Source of the DNA: Bradyrhizobium sp. WSM471
GTDB lineage: Bacteria; Pseudomonadota; Alphaproteobacteria; Rhizobiales; Xanthobacteraceae
Length of the DNA: 64,000 nucleotides
NCBI RefSeq assembly: GCF_000244915.1
Contig: NZ_CM001442.1
Location: forward strand, 2,232,001-2,296,000
Reading direction: 5' to 3'
The first letter of the stretch is position 1; every line of letters begins with the position of its first letter. Of this stretch, positions 26,544 to 35,396 are shown one piece after another. Both the position numbers and the translations under genes were made by a program. The notes beneath the pieces are model-generated. The model was not told the origin of the DNA. It did not search any database and saw only the letters and a program-made list of their open reading frames with translations.

Positions 26544-27328
26544 GGCGATCGCTCGGCCGGTGTGGCGTTGGAAAACGGCCTCCGGCTGAGCGGCGACAGC
26601 ATCTATCAGCAGGCTCACCTTCTGCTCGTGCGCGTGACCAACCGCGGACTGATGGGGGGCTACCCTTTGCTCATCGTGCAGTTAAACTGTTGGGCGAGGT
26701 TCATTTTATTGTCCGCGAAGCACCGTGGTAGCTTCTTCTGGGAAACTAGGCAAAGCAGTTTGATTAGGCCGCAAATCCGTGCTGGAATCGGATCCGCTCA
26801 GTACAACCCTCGGCATGCAGGGGGTACTAGATGGGGGGAAGATTGATGGCTAGGCACTTCGGTTTAAATTCTACATCAGCGGCACGGTCAGCGTTCGCAG
26901 GGACCACGAGCACTTCGCTGGACCGGGTTGTGTCGGCATCGGCATCGGCATCGAAGAGTCATTTTCCGGACAATTCGCCAATGACAAGGCGCTCTTCCCC
27001 GCGCTCCGAATTGCTGTACTCGCCGGCGAGCTGGCGGGGCTCCCGTGTTCGACGATCCATCTCAGCAGATTAAAGGTCTCCAGCACCGGCCCGGCACCAC
27101 GATAAGCCCGAAACGCAGGCTGCTGCGTGGGCTGGCACCTGCGCTCAGACCCAACCTCTTCAGCTGAAAGGAAGAGGTCGCTGGCCTGGACAGAACAGCA
27201 CCGGCTGCGATCGTCGTGACATTCGCATTCTGTGGCTCATCGGCAGTCCAAGCCGGAGGCATCTTCGCGGAGCTATCCCGATCGCGAAGCAAGGGAGCCG
27301 CTTAGCGCTTGCATTTGAACGGATACTT
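26544..27328. other. Decayed region with a dispersed repeat
   Basis: No intact gene is called. Positions 26735-27010 match 30350-30610. After a TAG there is an open frame (26855-27103) reading CVGIGIGIEESFSGQFANDK and ending PAPR. A hydrophobic signal-like stretch (AAIVVTFAFCGSSAVQAGG) is encoded near 27205-27265 without a start codon. The region looks like gene debris. Confidence 0.4.
26735..27010 (+). repeat. Dispersed repeat, copy 1
   Basis: Diverged match to 30350-30610 in the same orientation. The best-conserved parts are TAGGCACTTCG, GAGCACTTCGCTGGACC, GTCATTTTCCGGACAATTCG and GACAAGGCGCTC. The frame after the TAG is open in this copy and broken in the other. Confidence 0.65.
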
Positions 27329-27793
27329 CTAGGTCTCGCAATCGGCAGCCAACCTGAGCTTTCTCAGGAGCGGCGCAAACCCATCGGTCGAACATTCTTT
27401 TGCTACGCTCGCGAGACGTTTTTCGGCGGGCCGCCTGGCGGATTTTTTTGCGCTGCTTGCAAGCTTTTTGGCTTCCGGCTGCGAAGCGTAGGGATCATGC
27501 CAGTGACGAGGAACGAAATCAGGCGATGGTTTTGGCCAGATTATAGGGGAAGCCGGTCGGGGCTCTTGCTGCACCGCCACGAAGCTTACCTCCGTTATTT
27601 GCTTGGGCAGCGCGACAGCACTCTCCACAAGAGTTGGCAACCTATCAGATTTATTAGAGGTTACAGTCGAAATAGGTCCAACAAACGCAAGCAGCGCATC
27701 CGACTGAGGGGGTGCATCCGACCTACGGCCCCCAATAACAATCGAACAGATTGCAACTGAGCCAAGTATCCCGAGTACAATAGTTTTTGGCAT
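27329..27793 (-). CDS. Hypothetical membrane-anchored protein, 154 aa (copy 2 of a duplicated family)
   Basis: Paralogue of the protein at 2828-3292, same length, aligning end to end without gaps. It has an N-terminal anchor MPKTIVLGILGSVAICSIVI followed by GGRRSD, the LPKQITEVSFVAVQQEP core, DFVPRHWHDPYA, and the tail GFAPLLRKLRLAADCET. The upstream flank, including a GGGGACTGGCAA ribosome binding region, is also shared. Charge and Pro content of the linker are kept although the sequence has drifted, so both copies look selected. Function unknown; an envelope location is inferred from the anchor. Confidence 0.72.
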   Translation of the reverse strand: MPKTIVLGILGSVAICSIVIGGRRSDAPPQSDALLAFVGPISTVTSNKSDRLPTLVESAVALPKQITEVSFVAVQQEPRPASPIIWPKPSPDFVPRHWHDPYASQPEAKKLASSAKKSARRPAEKRLASVAKECSTDGFAPLLRKLRLAADCET

Positions 27794-28076
27794 TTGCCAG
27801 TCCCCGCATTGGCAACGTTAACAACTTGCTACGAATTGGGTCTGGAATGAGGCCAAATTGCTCAGTTCGGTTAATTAAGAACAGAGCATTGAATCGTATG
27901 AATGCGGCCGGCGGGATCCGCAAGCAAGTGGCAGCGCCAGCCCCAAGTCCGAATTGACGGCGGCTCAAGGGCAAGCCAGCGTAGGACTGTGCCGCTGGTG
28001 TTTGAAGAAAGTAGGGCACTACTCGCGTTGGAATGAGCGCCGGATATTGCATTACCTCTTCCAAGCCGTTGTCTCT

Positions 28077-28295
28077 TCATTCGGCGCCCACCAAACGCAG
28101 GCCCGGTGTAAGGCCGCTGGCATGTTGGTCCGATGCAGTGCAGACCTGCGCAGCTAGCCTTTCAACGGCCCGCCCGTAGACGCTGCAGCCGTGGCGCGAG
28201 AGGCTGTCCTGGCCGCGCGTGATCACCATCAGGATTGTGGTCCATTCCTCGCCGGTCAGCGTCACCCCGACGGCCCTCTGTGGGAAACTGTTCAT
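28077..28295 (-). CDS. Hypothetical protein, 72 aa
   Basis: An unrecognised small protein (MNSFPQRAVGVTLTGEEWTT, then ILMVITRGQDSLSRHGCSVYG). AAAGGAG stands 9 bases before the ATG and the composition is natural, with a mixed alpha/beta look. No neighbours on the same strand within an operon distance. The gap between it and the 154-aa gene (27794-28076) shares the upstream flank of that gene family and holds nothing else. Confidence 0.55.
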   Translation of the reverse strand: MNSFPQRAVGVTLTGEEWTTILMVITRGQDSLSRHGCSVYGRAVERLAAQVCTASDQHASGLTPGLRLVGAE

Positions 28296-28395
28296 TTCTC
28301 ACTCTCCTTTAGTCCTTGCCGAGAACCGAATATCGAACTGCTCGGCACAATGAGCAAGCTTGATGCTGCTCCCGCGCGAACTGGCCAGAGGCGAA

Positions 28396-28713
28396 CTAGG
28401 CTTTCATAGCGCGGCAGACTTGCTCCCGGCGCTCAACGCGCTTGCAGACATACTCATAGTGCAACGCGCTTTCATCCACGGAATGCAAGTCTCCGGTGAG
28501 GACGAAATGGCATCGCGTCGTTGGACATCCAATCCTCGCCTCTGGAAACAGGCACAGCGGAAGCGAAGTGCCTCCCGCTCGAGAGCCGAGTGGCAGCCCA
28601 TTTTGCGCGGCGCCCGCACCTGCATTGCGCTTGGCCTGCGCGTTCGGGAAGCTACCCGGTGCCTGGAGTTTTGTCTCAGCAGTGCTTGTCGTTGCGCCAG
28701 CAATCCTTAGCAC
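28396..28713 (-). CDS. Possible small protein, C-terminal half convincing
   Basis: The last ~40 residues (TTRCHFVLTGDLHSVDESAL, then HYEYVCKRVERREQVCRAMK) look like a real Cys-containing protein. The upstream part is low-complexity, and no ribosome binding site is found at the listed start. The true start is probably internal. Function unknown. Confidence 0.3.
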   Translation of the reverse strand: MLRIAGATTSTAETKLQAPGSFPNAQAKRNAGAGAAQNGLPLGSRAGGTSLPLCLFPEARIGCPTTRCHFVLTGDLHSVDESALHYEYVCKRVERREQVCRAMKA

Positions 28714-29107
28714 TTAGCACTTCGCGCGTGTCATGATCTTCATCCTCGGGGGTCGCCGTTTCACTCGAGCTTTTGCAACACCTAACCCCCGATAGGCATC
28801 AGCACCTCGCAGACGCCTTAGAAAAGATCGGTGGCGGAACAGTAGGCTGCAGCCTCGCTCGGCTTGCTCAGTTGTCTTACGGCCGCTGCCTGAGAGATTG
28901 ATACTGACAGCTCACTTAGTCAGGCCAACCCGCAGTTGACGTTGCCGCCACCCAGTATGCGGAGATAGTGAGCTTCACCGCGGCGGATGTCGCTTCAATG
29001 CCATCGTCTGGCCGGAGTGGCCCTAGAAGCCATCGGGCGAGGCACGAACTGAAGGAACTCCCGCCATTGATCGACCGTTATCGGGCAAATCACTGGAGAT
29101 TGTTCCC
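28714..29107. other. Intergenic stretch
   Basis: Nothing recognisable apart from the ribosome binding site region of the next gene (GGAG at about 29096). Confidence 0.4.
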
Positions 29108-29542
29108 ATGGTACGGCAATCCTTTGTTGCAGCAGTCGCGTGCGTTGCTCTGGCTTCAACCGCTCTCGCTCAAGCTGGAGGAGGTGGAGGTGGAGGTGGA
29201 GGTGGGGGCGCCGGAGGCGGATCGTCCGCAGCTGGAGGCGCCTCCTCCAGCTCGGGAGCATCATCCTCGGGGCCGTCCGGCACGGGTAGCCTATCTCCTG
29301 CAGGCGGCCGGTCAGGCGCACCCGTCGCAACTTCCAACAATCCGACCTTTTCCGGTCAAGGGGTGACCACGCCTCTGACCGCCGGTGCCGCTCGCTCCGG
29401 TGCAACCACGACCAATCCAGCAGCGGTCGGGACAGCAGGCGCCCAGTCCAACAATACCCTCAGAGGCGCGGGCACCGCCCCAAACGGAGTTCCCATTGGC
29501 AGTCCCGGCTCAGGGAAAGGCTCCCCAGAAAATCCCTGGTAG
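29108..29542 (+). CDS. Exported Gly/Ser-rich low-complexity protein, 144 aa
   Basis: A signal peptide (MVRQSFVAAVACVALASTAL, cleavage after ALAQA) leads into a run of glycines and then Gly/Ser/Ala-rich sequence with spaced Thr and Asn (TAGAARSGATTTNPAAVG, GSPGSGKGSPENPW). No fold is expected; the product is probably a disordered periplasmic or surface protein. GGAG lies 8 bases before the ATG and a clear terminator follows, so expression as a single gene is well supported. The family is not recognised beyond its composition. Confidence 0.65.
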   Translation: MVRQSFVAAVACVALASTALAQAGGGGGGGGGGGAGGGSSAAGGASSSSGASSSGPSGTGSLSPAGGRSGAPVATSNNPTFSGQGVTTPLTAGAARSGATTTNPAAVGTAGAQSNNTLRGAGTAPNGVPIGSPGSGKGSPENPW

Positions 29543-29545
29543 ATT

Positions 29546-29572
29546 GAAGCCCGCTCTCTCGCGGGCTTCTTG
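29546..29572 (+). terminator. Terminator after the Gly/Ser-rich gene
   Basis: Stem GAAGCCCGC/GCGGGCTTC (29546-29554 with 29561-29569) with a 6-base loop, followed by TTGCTG. It begins 4 bases after the stop. Confidence 0.75.
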
Positions 29573-29608
29573 CTGATTGCGGCTTCGGCATCGTTGGCGA
29601 GAGTGGAC

Positions 29609-29769
29609 GGTAACCTTGCCGCGTTACCTTGATTTTAGCGGATGCTTGCACGGGGCACGGCCACCTAACAGGATTGGAACGCGCCAGTCGTCTGACCGCG
29701 TGAGGCCAGAATTTTCAGGATTGGCGAGGGCCGCCAGTGGATATTGGCTGGAAAGCTGGCGGCCCACCT
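29609..29769 (+). repeat. Dispersed ~160-bp repeat, copy 1
   Basis: Matches 34250-34408. It starts GGTAACCTTGCC and ends in AAAGCTGGCGGCCCACC, with CGCCAGTCGTCTGACC and GGCCAGAATTTTC conserved inside. Neither copy has an intact gene, and no terminal inverted repeat is evident. Confidence 0.7.
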
Positions 29770-29989
29770 TTTCCTGTGAAACTACGCCGCGTCGGTGCCG
29801 TTGCGCGAGCCTGGCCTCGCTGCCTGCGAACGTAACGAAACCGAAGCGAATTCGCGAACTAAGCTTGTATCGTCCCGGCGAATTATTCCGGAACTTGCCT
29901 GCCAAGGGTACGCGCTGGCATCACGCTTGCTCAGTCAACATCAAGTGTCAGTCTCAATGTTGAGGCTGTCTCAGGTTGAGGCGAAAACG

Positions 29990-30235
29990 ATGCAAGACAT
30001 GTCCCATTCCGGCATCACCGGAGAAGTGCAGCTCAGCGCGCTTATCGCCGATCTTTGGTGGCGCATCGATCTCATGAATTCCGACATTCTCGAAGAAGAA
30101 GCAAAAGCTAGGGTATTTGACGTGCGCCAGCCGACCTATCCTTTGCTTGCGCTAAACCTCCGATCCCGCCGCGACAACCTTATTTTGACGATCAACGCTC
30201 TTGAACATCGCGCAAGGACAGCGCGAGCTGCGTGA
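29990..30235 (+). CDS. Hypothetical protein, 81 aa
   Basis: The open frame begins at 29795, but the convincing protein starts at the ATG at 29990 (MQDMSHSGITGEVQLSALIA, then DLWWRIDLMNSDILEEEAK), with GAGG 8 bases upstream. The product is helical and amphipathic, ending in LILTINALEHRARTARAA. No family recognised and no operon partner. Confidence 0.58.
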   Translation: MQDMSHSGITGEVQLSALIADLWWRIDLMNSDILEEEAKARVFDVRQPTYPLLALNLRSRRDNLILTINALEHRARTARAA

Positions 30236-30349
30236 GCGAGCCGACGGCAATCTTCGTTAACCCGGTGCCAATGCCGAACGGGCCTGCTTTTGATCCTGCG
30301 TGCAATTCAACTCGGGCGAGGTTCAATCCAAGGTTTGCAAGATGCTGCT

Positions 30350-30646
30350 AAAGCTTCTGGGGAACCCAGCAAAGCTGATTGTTTGGGCTGCAAATCCTTG
30401 CTCGGATTAAATATCGGGACAACGCTCGGCAAGCAGCCGGTAGCTGATAGGAAGAAGATCGATCGCTAGGCACTTCGATTTGGAGGCTACGTTTAGCAGC
30501 ACGCTTAGCCCTCACAGCAGGTGGAGCACTTCGCTGGACCAGGGCGTGCCGGCATCGAAATGTCATTTTCCGGACAATTCGTCAACGACAAGGCGCTCTC
30601 CCAGTCCACTAATAGGATATATTGGATCGTGAATCCTCGTGCCTGA
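30350..30646 (+). repeat. Dispersed repeat, copy 2, plus tail of a CHAP-like gene
   Basis: 30350-30610 is the diverged counterpart of 26735-27010. It is followed directly by codons for YWIVNPRA and a stop at 30644-30646, equivalent to the end of the broken CHAP-like gene at 26543. The order of repeat and gene tail is reversed compared with copy 1, so the repeat probably moved independently of the gene. Confidence 0.55.
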
Positions 30647-32046
30647 GAACGTCGAAGTCGATGTTTACTCGCAGCAGGACACCACAGTGGAAATGTATGG
30701 TTGAGTGTATCGCTCTTACTGAAGTTACGAACGAGTCAATGAGCCACCGTGCTGCATCAAGATTGGGGCATGGTCGTAACCTCCGACAAACGCGAAACCT
30801 GCGGGAGCGGGCGACGCCCCGGCCTTTGCGCGGGAAGGCGAAGCGCGTTCCCGAATGAATGCGCTGCGCCTTTGCTGGCGGCTCCATCGCCGGGCGGCGT
30901 TGCCTCTTACGAGCGTTCGACTGCTCTTCATCGGGGCGACCGTGTTCGCGTGGTCGTTCTCAAAGGCATTGAAGAAGCTCTAAAGAATGACGGTTTGGAC
31001 GAAATTCCAGGAGCCGTGGATTCCTTGGTTGGCTGGAGCGCTACACGCGACGTGCGTACGCCGCGCTAAGAAGAAAGCTAGTCGGGCGGGGAGAGCACAA
31101 ATTGCTGAATTTGGCAGAACGAACCCAGTTCTGTTGTCCTTTCGCGGGCTATCATAATAAGGGTGCTCTACGCCCGCTTGATTCATCTCTCGAGAGCATT
31201 CACAGAGCGAGGATATTGAAACGCGACAGCTTCCCGCAATCCCCTAATAGCCGACGCAGCTCTGGTGCGCGTCATGGAAGTGCTGAGCGAGCGTCTCTGT
31301 TAGGGCTGGCTCGAATGCTATCGGCTTTCGGACTAGGGTGATTGAAGCCAGAAGGGCTCACAATGCCGAAAGAAGAGAATCCGTGAAGCAGAGCCGTTAG
31401 TAATTTTCTGCTCGCGCGACTAAGTAAAAAACGCAAGGCTGCAACACGGGCTTGCGTCGAACCGGGCTTCGGAGGGTCAACGCAACGGCAACAGCTACGT
31501 TGAAGCTGATCCATCCTGCCAAAATCGAAAAGATCGACATGGGTCACCTAGCTGCGATAACGCGAAAGGGCGTGCGCGCGTTCCCGCAACTTGGAGCGGT
31601 AGTAAATCTTAGCGATTTATATCGCGGGCTGCATTCCCGGATTATTACGGGCGGCTGTCAAAATCCGACAAGCCTCGTCGGGTCTGTCTGGTATCTCAAG
31701 GTTGTCAGTATCGAGGTAACAAAGATGTCCTATGTCGTCATGCTGCCAAATGGGAACCTTTTTAACCAACGATCTTGCAGAGACGCGCCAATCATCCGCT
31801 TGGCCCGCTACAAGATACATCGGTTGAAGCCGCTCGGGCAGGCAGCCCTGTTCCGCGCCTCTCTAGTCGTCCCACGGATAGGACGTTGGCAACTTCGCGC
31901 TCCTACCTGCCGAGATGCGCCTCGGACGCGTCCCAGCTTGCAGAGGAATGATGGGCGGCTCCGATCTTCATCACAAGCCCGCAAACGAAACGGAGGCTCT
32001 TCCACCAAAAACCCTCCGCTAAAGTGGCTGTTCCTCGCTGTTAGCC
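30647..32046. other. 1.4-kb stretch without a confident gene
   Basis: Open frames exist on both strands (rightward 30749-31069 and 31452-32123; leftward 30609-30887, 30980-31186 and 31617-31820). They overlap each other, lack ribosome binding sites and show no domain I recognise. The rightward 30749-31069 frame has one natural-looking part (HRGDRVRVVVLKGIEEALKN). The region is probably decayed coding DNA. Confidence 0.35.
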
Positions 32047-32241
32047 TTACCTGGACGTCCTGGTTTTGCTTCGCGCGCTGCGAGGGCGCCGGTGGGCTCT
32101 GCTGGCTTGCAAAAGCTTCATAGCCGCCTTCCTCTTCGAAATCGTCGGCGCCCGGCGTCTTCGCGTCGTTCTAGCAAGCCGATAGAGCGCCTGCACGCCG
32201 GCGCCCACGCCGATGACCTCCCGCTCTGTTGGATCATTCAT
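32047..32241 (-). CDS. Possible small basic protein, 64 aa
   Basis: A very Arg/Lys-rich frame (MNDPTEREVIGVGAGVQALY, then RLARTTRRRRAPTISKRK). The first 25 residues look natural and the rest is low-complexity basic. It ends next to a stretch shared with position about 320-345. No ribosome binding site is obvious. Confidence 0.3.
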   Translation of the reverse strand: MNDPTEREVIGVGAGVQALYRLARTTRRRRAPTISKRKAAMKLLQASRAHRRPRSARSKTRTSR

Positions 32242-32312
32242 GGTTTTGTAATACTTTCGCCGCTCTCTTGGTCCGATGCTCGGCTTTATTGCGCTTTGAG
32301 CGAGGCGAACAC

Positions 32313-32702
32313 ATGCTTAAAGACGGCGAATATATGGCATGGTTTCAGACCGAGCGCGGTTCGGGCACCGGCCGTGTTCATCTGAGGAACGGCGTTATCA
32401 CAGGTGGCGATACAGTCATGAGTTACGGCGGAACGTATCAGATCGCCGGAACACGATTTGCGGCAACGCTGACGACGTGCCGACACGCTGATGGACAGCA
32501 AAACGTTTTCGGTGCTGACGAAGTCGAAATCAAGCTGACGGGCACGGCCGCTTCGAACTACGCTTCGTGCTCTGGCGAGGTTGGGGGGCTGTTTTTTCAG
32601 ACAACCCTGATGCCCGTCCAAGAGGAGAAAAAGCGACCGGACTGGAAGATCAACCCAACACACTTCCATCCCGAACGGCTACCTAAACCCAACGTTCGCT
32701 AG
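32313..32702 (+). CDS. GrlR-like regulatory protein, 129 aa
   Basis: The start MLKDGEYMAWFQTERGSGTG, then RVHLRNGVITGGDTVMSYGG, matches the GrlR-type beta-barrel pattern: an N-terminal DGxYxxxF strand, a G-x-G-x-V-x-L strand and an N-G-x-x-x-G-G-D turn. GrlR represses type III secretion genes in enteropathogens; in rhizobia the family is common and its target is unknown. The ATG at 32313 is preferred over the upstream one because it starts the conserved block and GAGG lies about 9 bases before it. No type III secretion genes are in the window. Confidence 0.65.
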   Translation: MLKDGEYMAWFQTERGSGTGRVHLRNGVITGGDTVMSYGGTYQIAGTRFAATLTTCRHADGQQNVFGADEVEIKLTGTAASNYASCSGEVGGLFFQTTLMPVQEEKKRPDWKINPTHFHPERLPKPNVR

Positions 32703-32871
32703 GCCGACGGTCTGGCGCACGGCTTTGACACAAGGCGAAGCTTCGCTGGTAAAGTCGGCAGATCAATAGACAATGCCGTGGGGTTTCGTGTGCAATTCTG
32801 CGAATTAGAACAAGAGATAATTAGTCGAAGTAAGAGTATTACATAAAAAATTTGAACCAAATGAGTTGTAC

Positions 32872-33150
32872 ATGACTGAATGGGGATCGCTCGAACCGAT
32901 CCTTGAAGAGGTGCGCCGTTATCATCGCGCCGCTGAGGCTACTCCCGAGGAGATATTTAATCGGCGCCATCGTCAATTCCTGGATCTCCTCCGGCATGCA
33001 AAATGGACGCACGCATCCAAGATGCCTGACCCACCACGAACAAAGAAAGCGCTTCTGCTAAACGGATGGATCGAGCGTCGTGAAACGCCTGATGGCACTG
33101 AGTACCGCATCACGCAGAGAGGTCTCAACGTAGTCCGCCCACCGAGGTGA
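32872..33150 (+). CDS. Hypothetical winged-helix-like protein, 92 aa
   Basis: MTEWGSLEPILEEVRRYHRA begins a helical N-terminus with a PEEIFNRRHRQFLDLLRHAK segment. The last 35 residues (KKALLLNGWIERRETPDGTE, then YRITQRGLNVV) resemble the wing of a small winged helix-turn-helix. A DNA-binding role is inferred only from that shape. The region before it is AT-rich. An IS66 fragment begins 66 bases downstream. Confidence 0.55.
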   Translation: MTEWGSLEPILEEVRRYHRAAEATPEEIFNRRHRQFLDLLRHAKWTHASKMPDPPRTKKALLLNGWIERRETPDGTEYRITQRGLNVVRPPR

Positions 33151-33292
33151 CCGTTGCAGCAGCGGGGGCGAGCTTTGTGAGTGTTAAACGATCCATCTAG
33201 CGCCATGGTCCAATGGTAAGCGCTGTTGCGGTCCCACCTTCCATTGAAGGCGTCGAGCGAGGAATGATCGATCTCTGATTGGAGATCGGCTT

Positions 33293-33745
33293 GTGTCTAA
33301 GCTTGACCATATGCTTGAGCCTAGGGCCTCGGTTCGTCGGGTCGAGGTCATCACGGAGAGCGGCCGACGCCGGCAGTTCTCAGCCGACGACAAGGCGCGG
33401 TTTGTCGAGGAGACGCTGGCCCCGGGAGCCGTGGTATCGGAGGTCGCGCGGCGGCACGGATTGTCGCCGCAACAGCTGTTTACGTGGCGCCGGCAAATGC
33501 GACAGCCGGTTGCGATCCCTGTGGGACCCGAGCCGCAGACGTTCGTGCCCGCTGTCGTTACCCCACCGTCCACTCCGCCGGAGCGCTCACGGCGGCAGCG
33601 CCGACGCCTCCGGAGGGCGCCCGAGGGCGCCGAGAACAGTGGCATCATCGAGCTCGAGATCAACGGCGTCGCCGTCCGGGTCGGCCGCGGCGCGGATGCC
33701 GCGACGGTTGCGGCGGTGATCCATGCGCTGAAGACTTGCACGTGA
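33293..33745 (+). CDS. tnpA: IS66-family OrfA (TnpA)
   Basis: A 150-residue helix-turn-helix protein, GTG start. The N-terminal domain has RRRQFSADDKARFVEETLAP, GAVVSEVARRHGLSPQQL and FTWRRQ, the standard OrfA recognition helix. The C-terminus (IIELEINGVAVRVGRGADAA, then VAAVIHALKTC) is typical of rhizobial IS66 elements. Its TGA overlaps the GTG of tnpB by 4 bases (GTGA), suggesting translational coupling. Accessory to transposition; not a transposase by itself. Confidence 0.88.
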   Translation: MSKLDHMLEPRASVRRVEVITESGRRRQFSADDKARFVEETLAPGAVVSEVARRHGLSPQQLFTWRRQMRQPVAIPVGPEPQTFVPAVVTPPSTPPERSRRQRRRLRRAPEGAENSGIIELEINGVAVRVGRGADAATVAAVIHALKTCT

Positions 33746-34098
33746 TCGGTCCGACGGGCGCGGTGCGGGTGATGGTGGCGACCAGGCCGGTCGACTTCCG
33801 CAAGGGTGCCGAAGGGCTCGCGGCCCTGGTGCGTGAGAGCATCCAGGCCGATCCGTTCTCCGGCGCCGTGTATGTGTTCCGCGCCAAGCGCGCCGACCGG
33901 GTGAAGCTGATCTATTGGGACGGTACGGGTGTGTGCCTGTTCGCCAAGCGGCTTGAGACCGGTTCGTTCTGCTGGCCCAACGTGCAAGACGGCGTCATTC
34001 GCCTGACCGCGGCGCAGCTGTCAGCCTTGCTCGAAGGATTGGACTGGAAGCGCGTCCACGCCGCGCGCGAGACACCGTCGCCGATCCAGGCGAGTTGA
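33742..34098 (+). CDS. tnpB: IS66-family OrfB (TnpB)
   Basis: A complete 118-residue OrfB: VMVATRPVDFRKGAEGLAAL, SIQADPFSGAVYVFRAKRAD, KLIYWDGTGVCLFAKRLE and VIRLTAAQLSALLEGLDW are the hallmark blocks. It starts with GTG inside the end of tnpA. In intact IS66 elements a DDE transposase gene (tnpC) follows; here it is absent, so the protein has no partner in this copy. Confidence 0.9.
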   Translation: MIGPTGAVRVMVATRPVDFRKGAEGLAALVRESIQADPFSGAVYVFRAKRADRVKLIYWDGTGVCLFAKRLETGSFCWPNVQDGVIRLTAAQLSALLEGLDWKRVHAARETPSPIQAS

Positions 34099-34249
34099 AC
34101 TGCGGCACAGTGAATCAGTATGCATGTCGCGCTCGCGGGATGCCGCGATGCATGGTGTAATGTCGACTGAGGGGCGCTCGCTGATCTTGCGCCGCTCTCT
34201 GGTGCTTTGATCCTACCGGCTGGCCATAGTGCCGCTCGAAGGAGCGGCC

Positions 34250-34408
34250 GGTAACCTCGCCTCGTTACGTTAATTGCACCAAGCGCTTGCGGGGTCGGGT
34301 GACTGCGAAGCAGTATCACTTCGCCAGTCGTCTGACCACGCAAGGCCAGAATTTTCGATTGGCACGGGCCGCCAGTGGATACTGGCTGGAAAGCTGGCGG
34401 CCCACCTT
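34250..34408 (+). repeat. Dispersed ~160-bp repeat, copy 2
   Basis: Counterpart of 29609-29769 in the same orientation, starting GGTAACCTCGCC and ending AAAGCTGGCGGCCCACC. It lies 140 bases beyond the truncated IS66. Confidence 0.7.
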
Positions 34409-35396
34409 CCGCGAGGGGTGACGCCGGCTGCGACGGCGTGCGTTCACAGGTGTGAACCCGTCCCGCTTCAGGAGCGTATTGCATCGATCGTGTGGGCGAT
34501 CAGAATTGCGACACTGACACCGATGAGAATGACTAACATTCAAATGAACACGTTCGTCTCTCCCGGCCTGGAGTGAACGAGCTCAGGCGTGCACAGTCGA
34601 AGAACAACGGGCGTCAATCTTACCTCGACAATCAGCTGAGGACTTGCAGCAACGGTTGCGCCCGCTATCGGCCCTACCGCGGCTTCGTGCGTCATTGCGC
34701 CTTCACTCGCCGTGTGGCGTCCAACTGCTTCCCAAGGGACTTCCTGTCGGTTGCAGTGCTTTGCAAACGTTGATAACAGGTGGCGGCCGTGCACTTCGCT
34801 TGGGGTAGGTTGAGGACGCTCAGGACACGGCCGCCCGGTCACGGGGCGGCCGTGACCACTTTCAGCATAGCATGCGTTGCTTAAATTTGTGTCGGTGAGG
34901 GGAACTGTAAGGTTCACCACGCGAGCGTTATTGTTCGCTTATGGCAATTTGAATATTAAACCGCATATTTTATCCCCATTATTATCTAATCTAACCTGCA
35001 GGCGCTTCGGCGACACTGCCCTCAGTGATGAAGCGGCGGTTTAAACGCGGCCTCGCCTCCCCGAAGAAGCCATATCCTCTGCTGGCGAAGTCGCCCTGAA
35101 ACAAATCGGACCGAACCTAAGCCACGTCTCAAGTGAGAGGATGCGATCATGTTAGTGCTGATGAACCTGATCTGGCGACGCCTTGCCTACACCATGCTGA
35201 CCGGCATGAGGTTGACGCTGGTCCGGAAGTGAACCGCGAGGTCGAGAACAGCCCAGAGCGGAGCGCTAAGCTCCGCGTCCCGAAGCCGTTGTGACGCGAA
35301 ACACGGGATTTCGCAAATGCGTCAAGCATCCGGTTCGCCGGCGGACGCGCAAGCCACATCAGGGTATCCCTGTACGGCAACTACGCTGTAACACTA
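34409..35396. other. About 1 kb without a confident gene
   Basis: A leftward frame (34540-34920) has unnatural composition. A perfect hairpin CACGGCCGCCC/GGGCGGCCGTG is at about 34827-34853 without a T-run. A 27-codon rightward ORF at 35149-35232 (MLVLMNLIWRRLAYTMLTGM) has a good AGAGGA site, and its MNLIWRR resembles the MSLIWRR end of the tnpA remnant at 23.1 kb. It may be a fragment of the same kind. Confidence 0.35.

Larger units (their letters stand above)
33216..34110 (+). mobile_element. Partial IS66-family element (left end, tnpA, tnpB; tnpC missing)
   Basis: The left terminal repeat begins GTAAGCGCTGTTGCGGTCCC, closely matching the left end of the other IS66 copy at 55843. tnpA and tnpB are intact and overlap. 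No tnpC sequence follows tnpB and no right terminal repeat is seen, so the element is truncated just after tnpB and cannot move by itself. The right boundary is approximate. Confidence 0.8.

Noticed and set aside
31452..32123. A 223-codon rightward open frame
   Set aside because: No ribosome binding site and no recognisable motif, with an Arg/Ser-rich second half. It overlaps a competing leftward frame and a stretch shared with the left edge, so it is more likely a chance open frame in decayed DNA.
34540..34920. A 126-codon leftward frame
   Set aside because: No start signal, a low-complexity mix of Pro/Arg/Thr, and crossed by a perfect hairpin.
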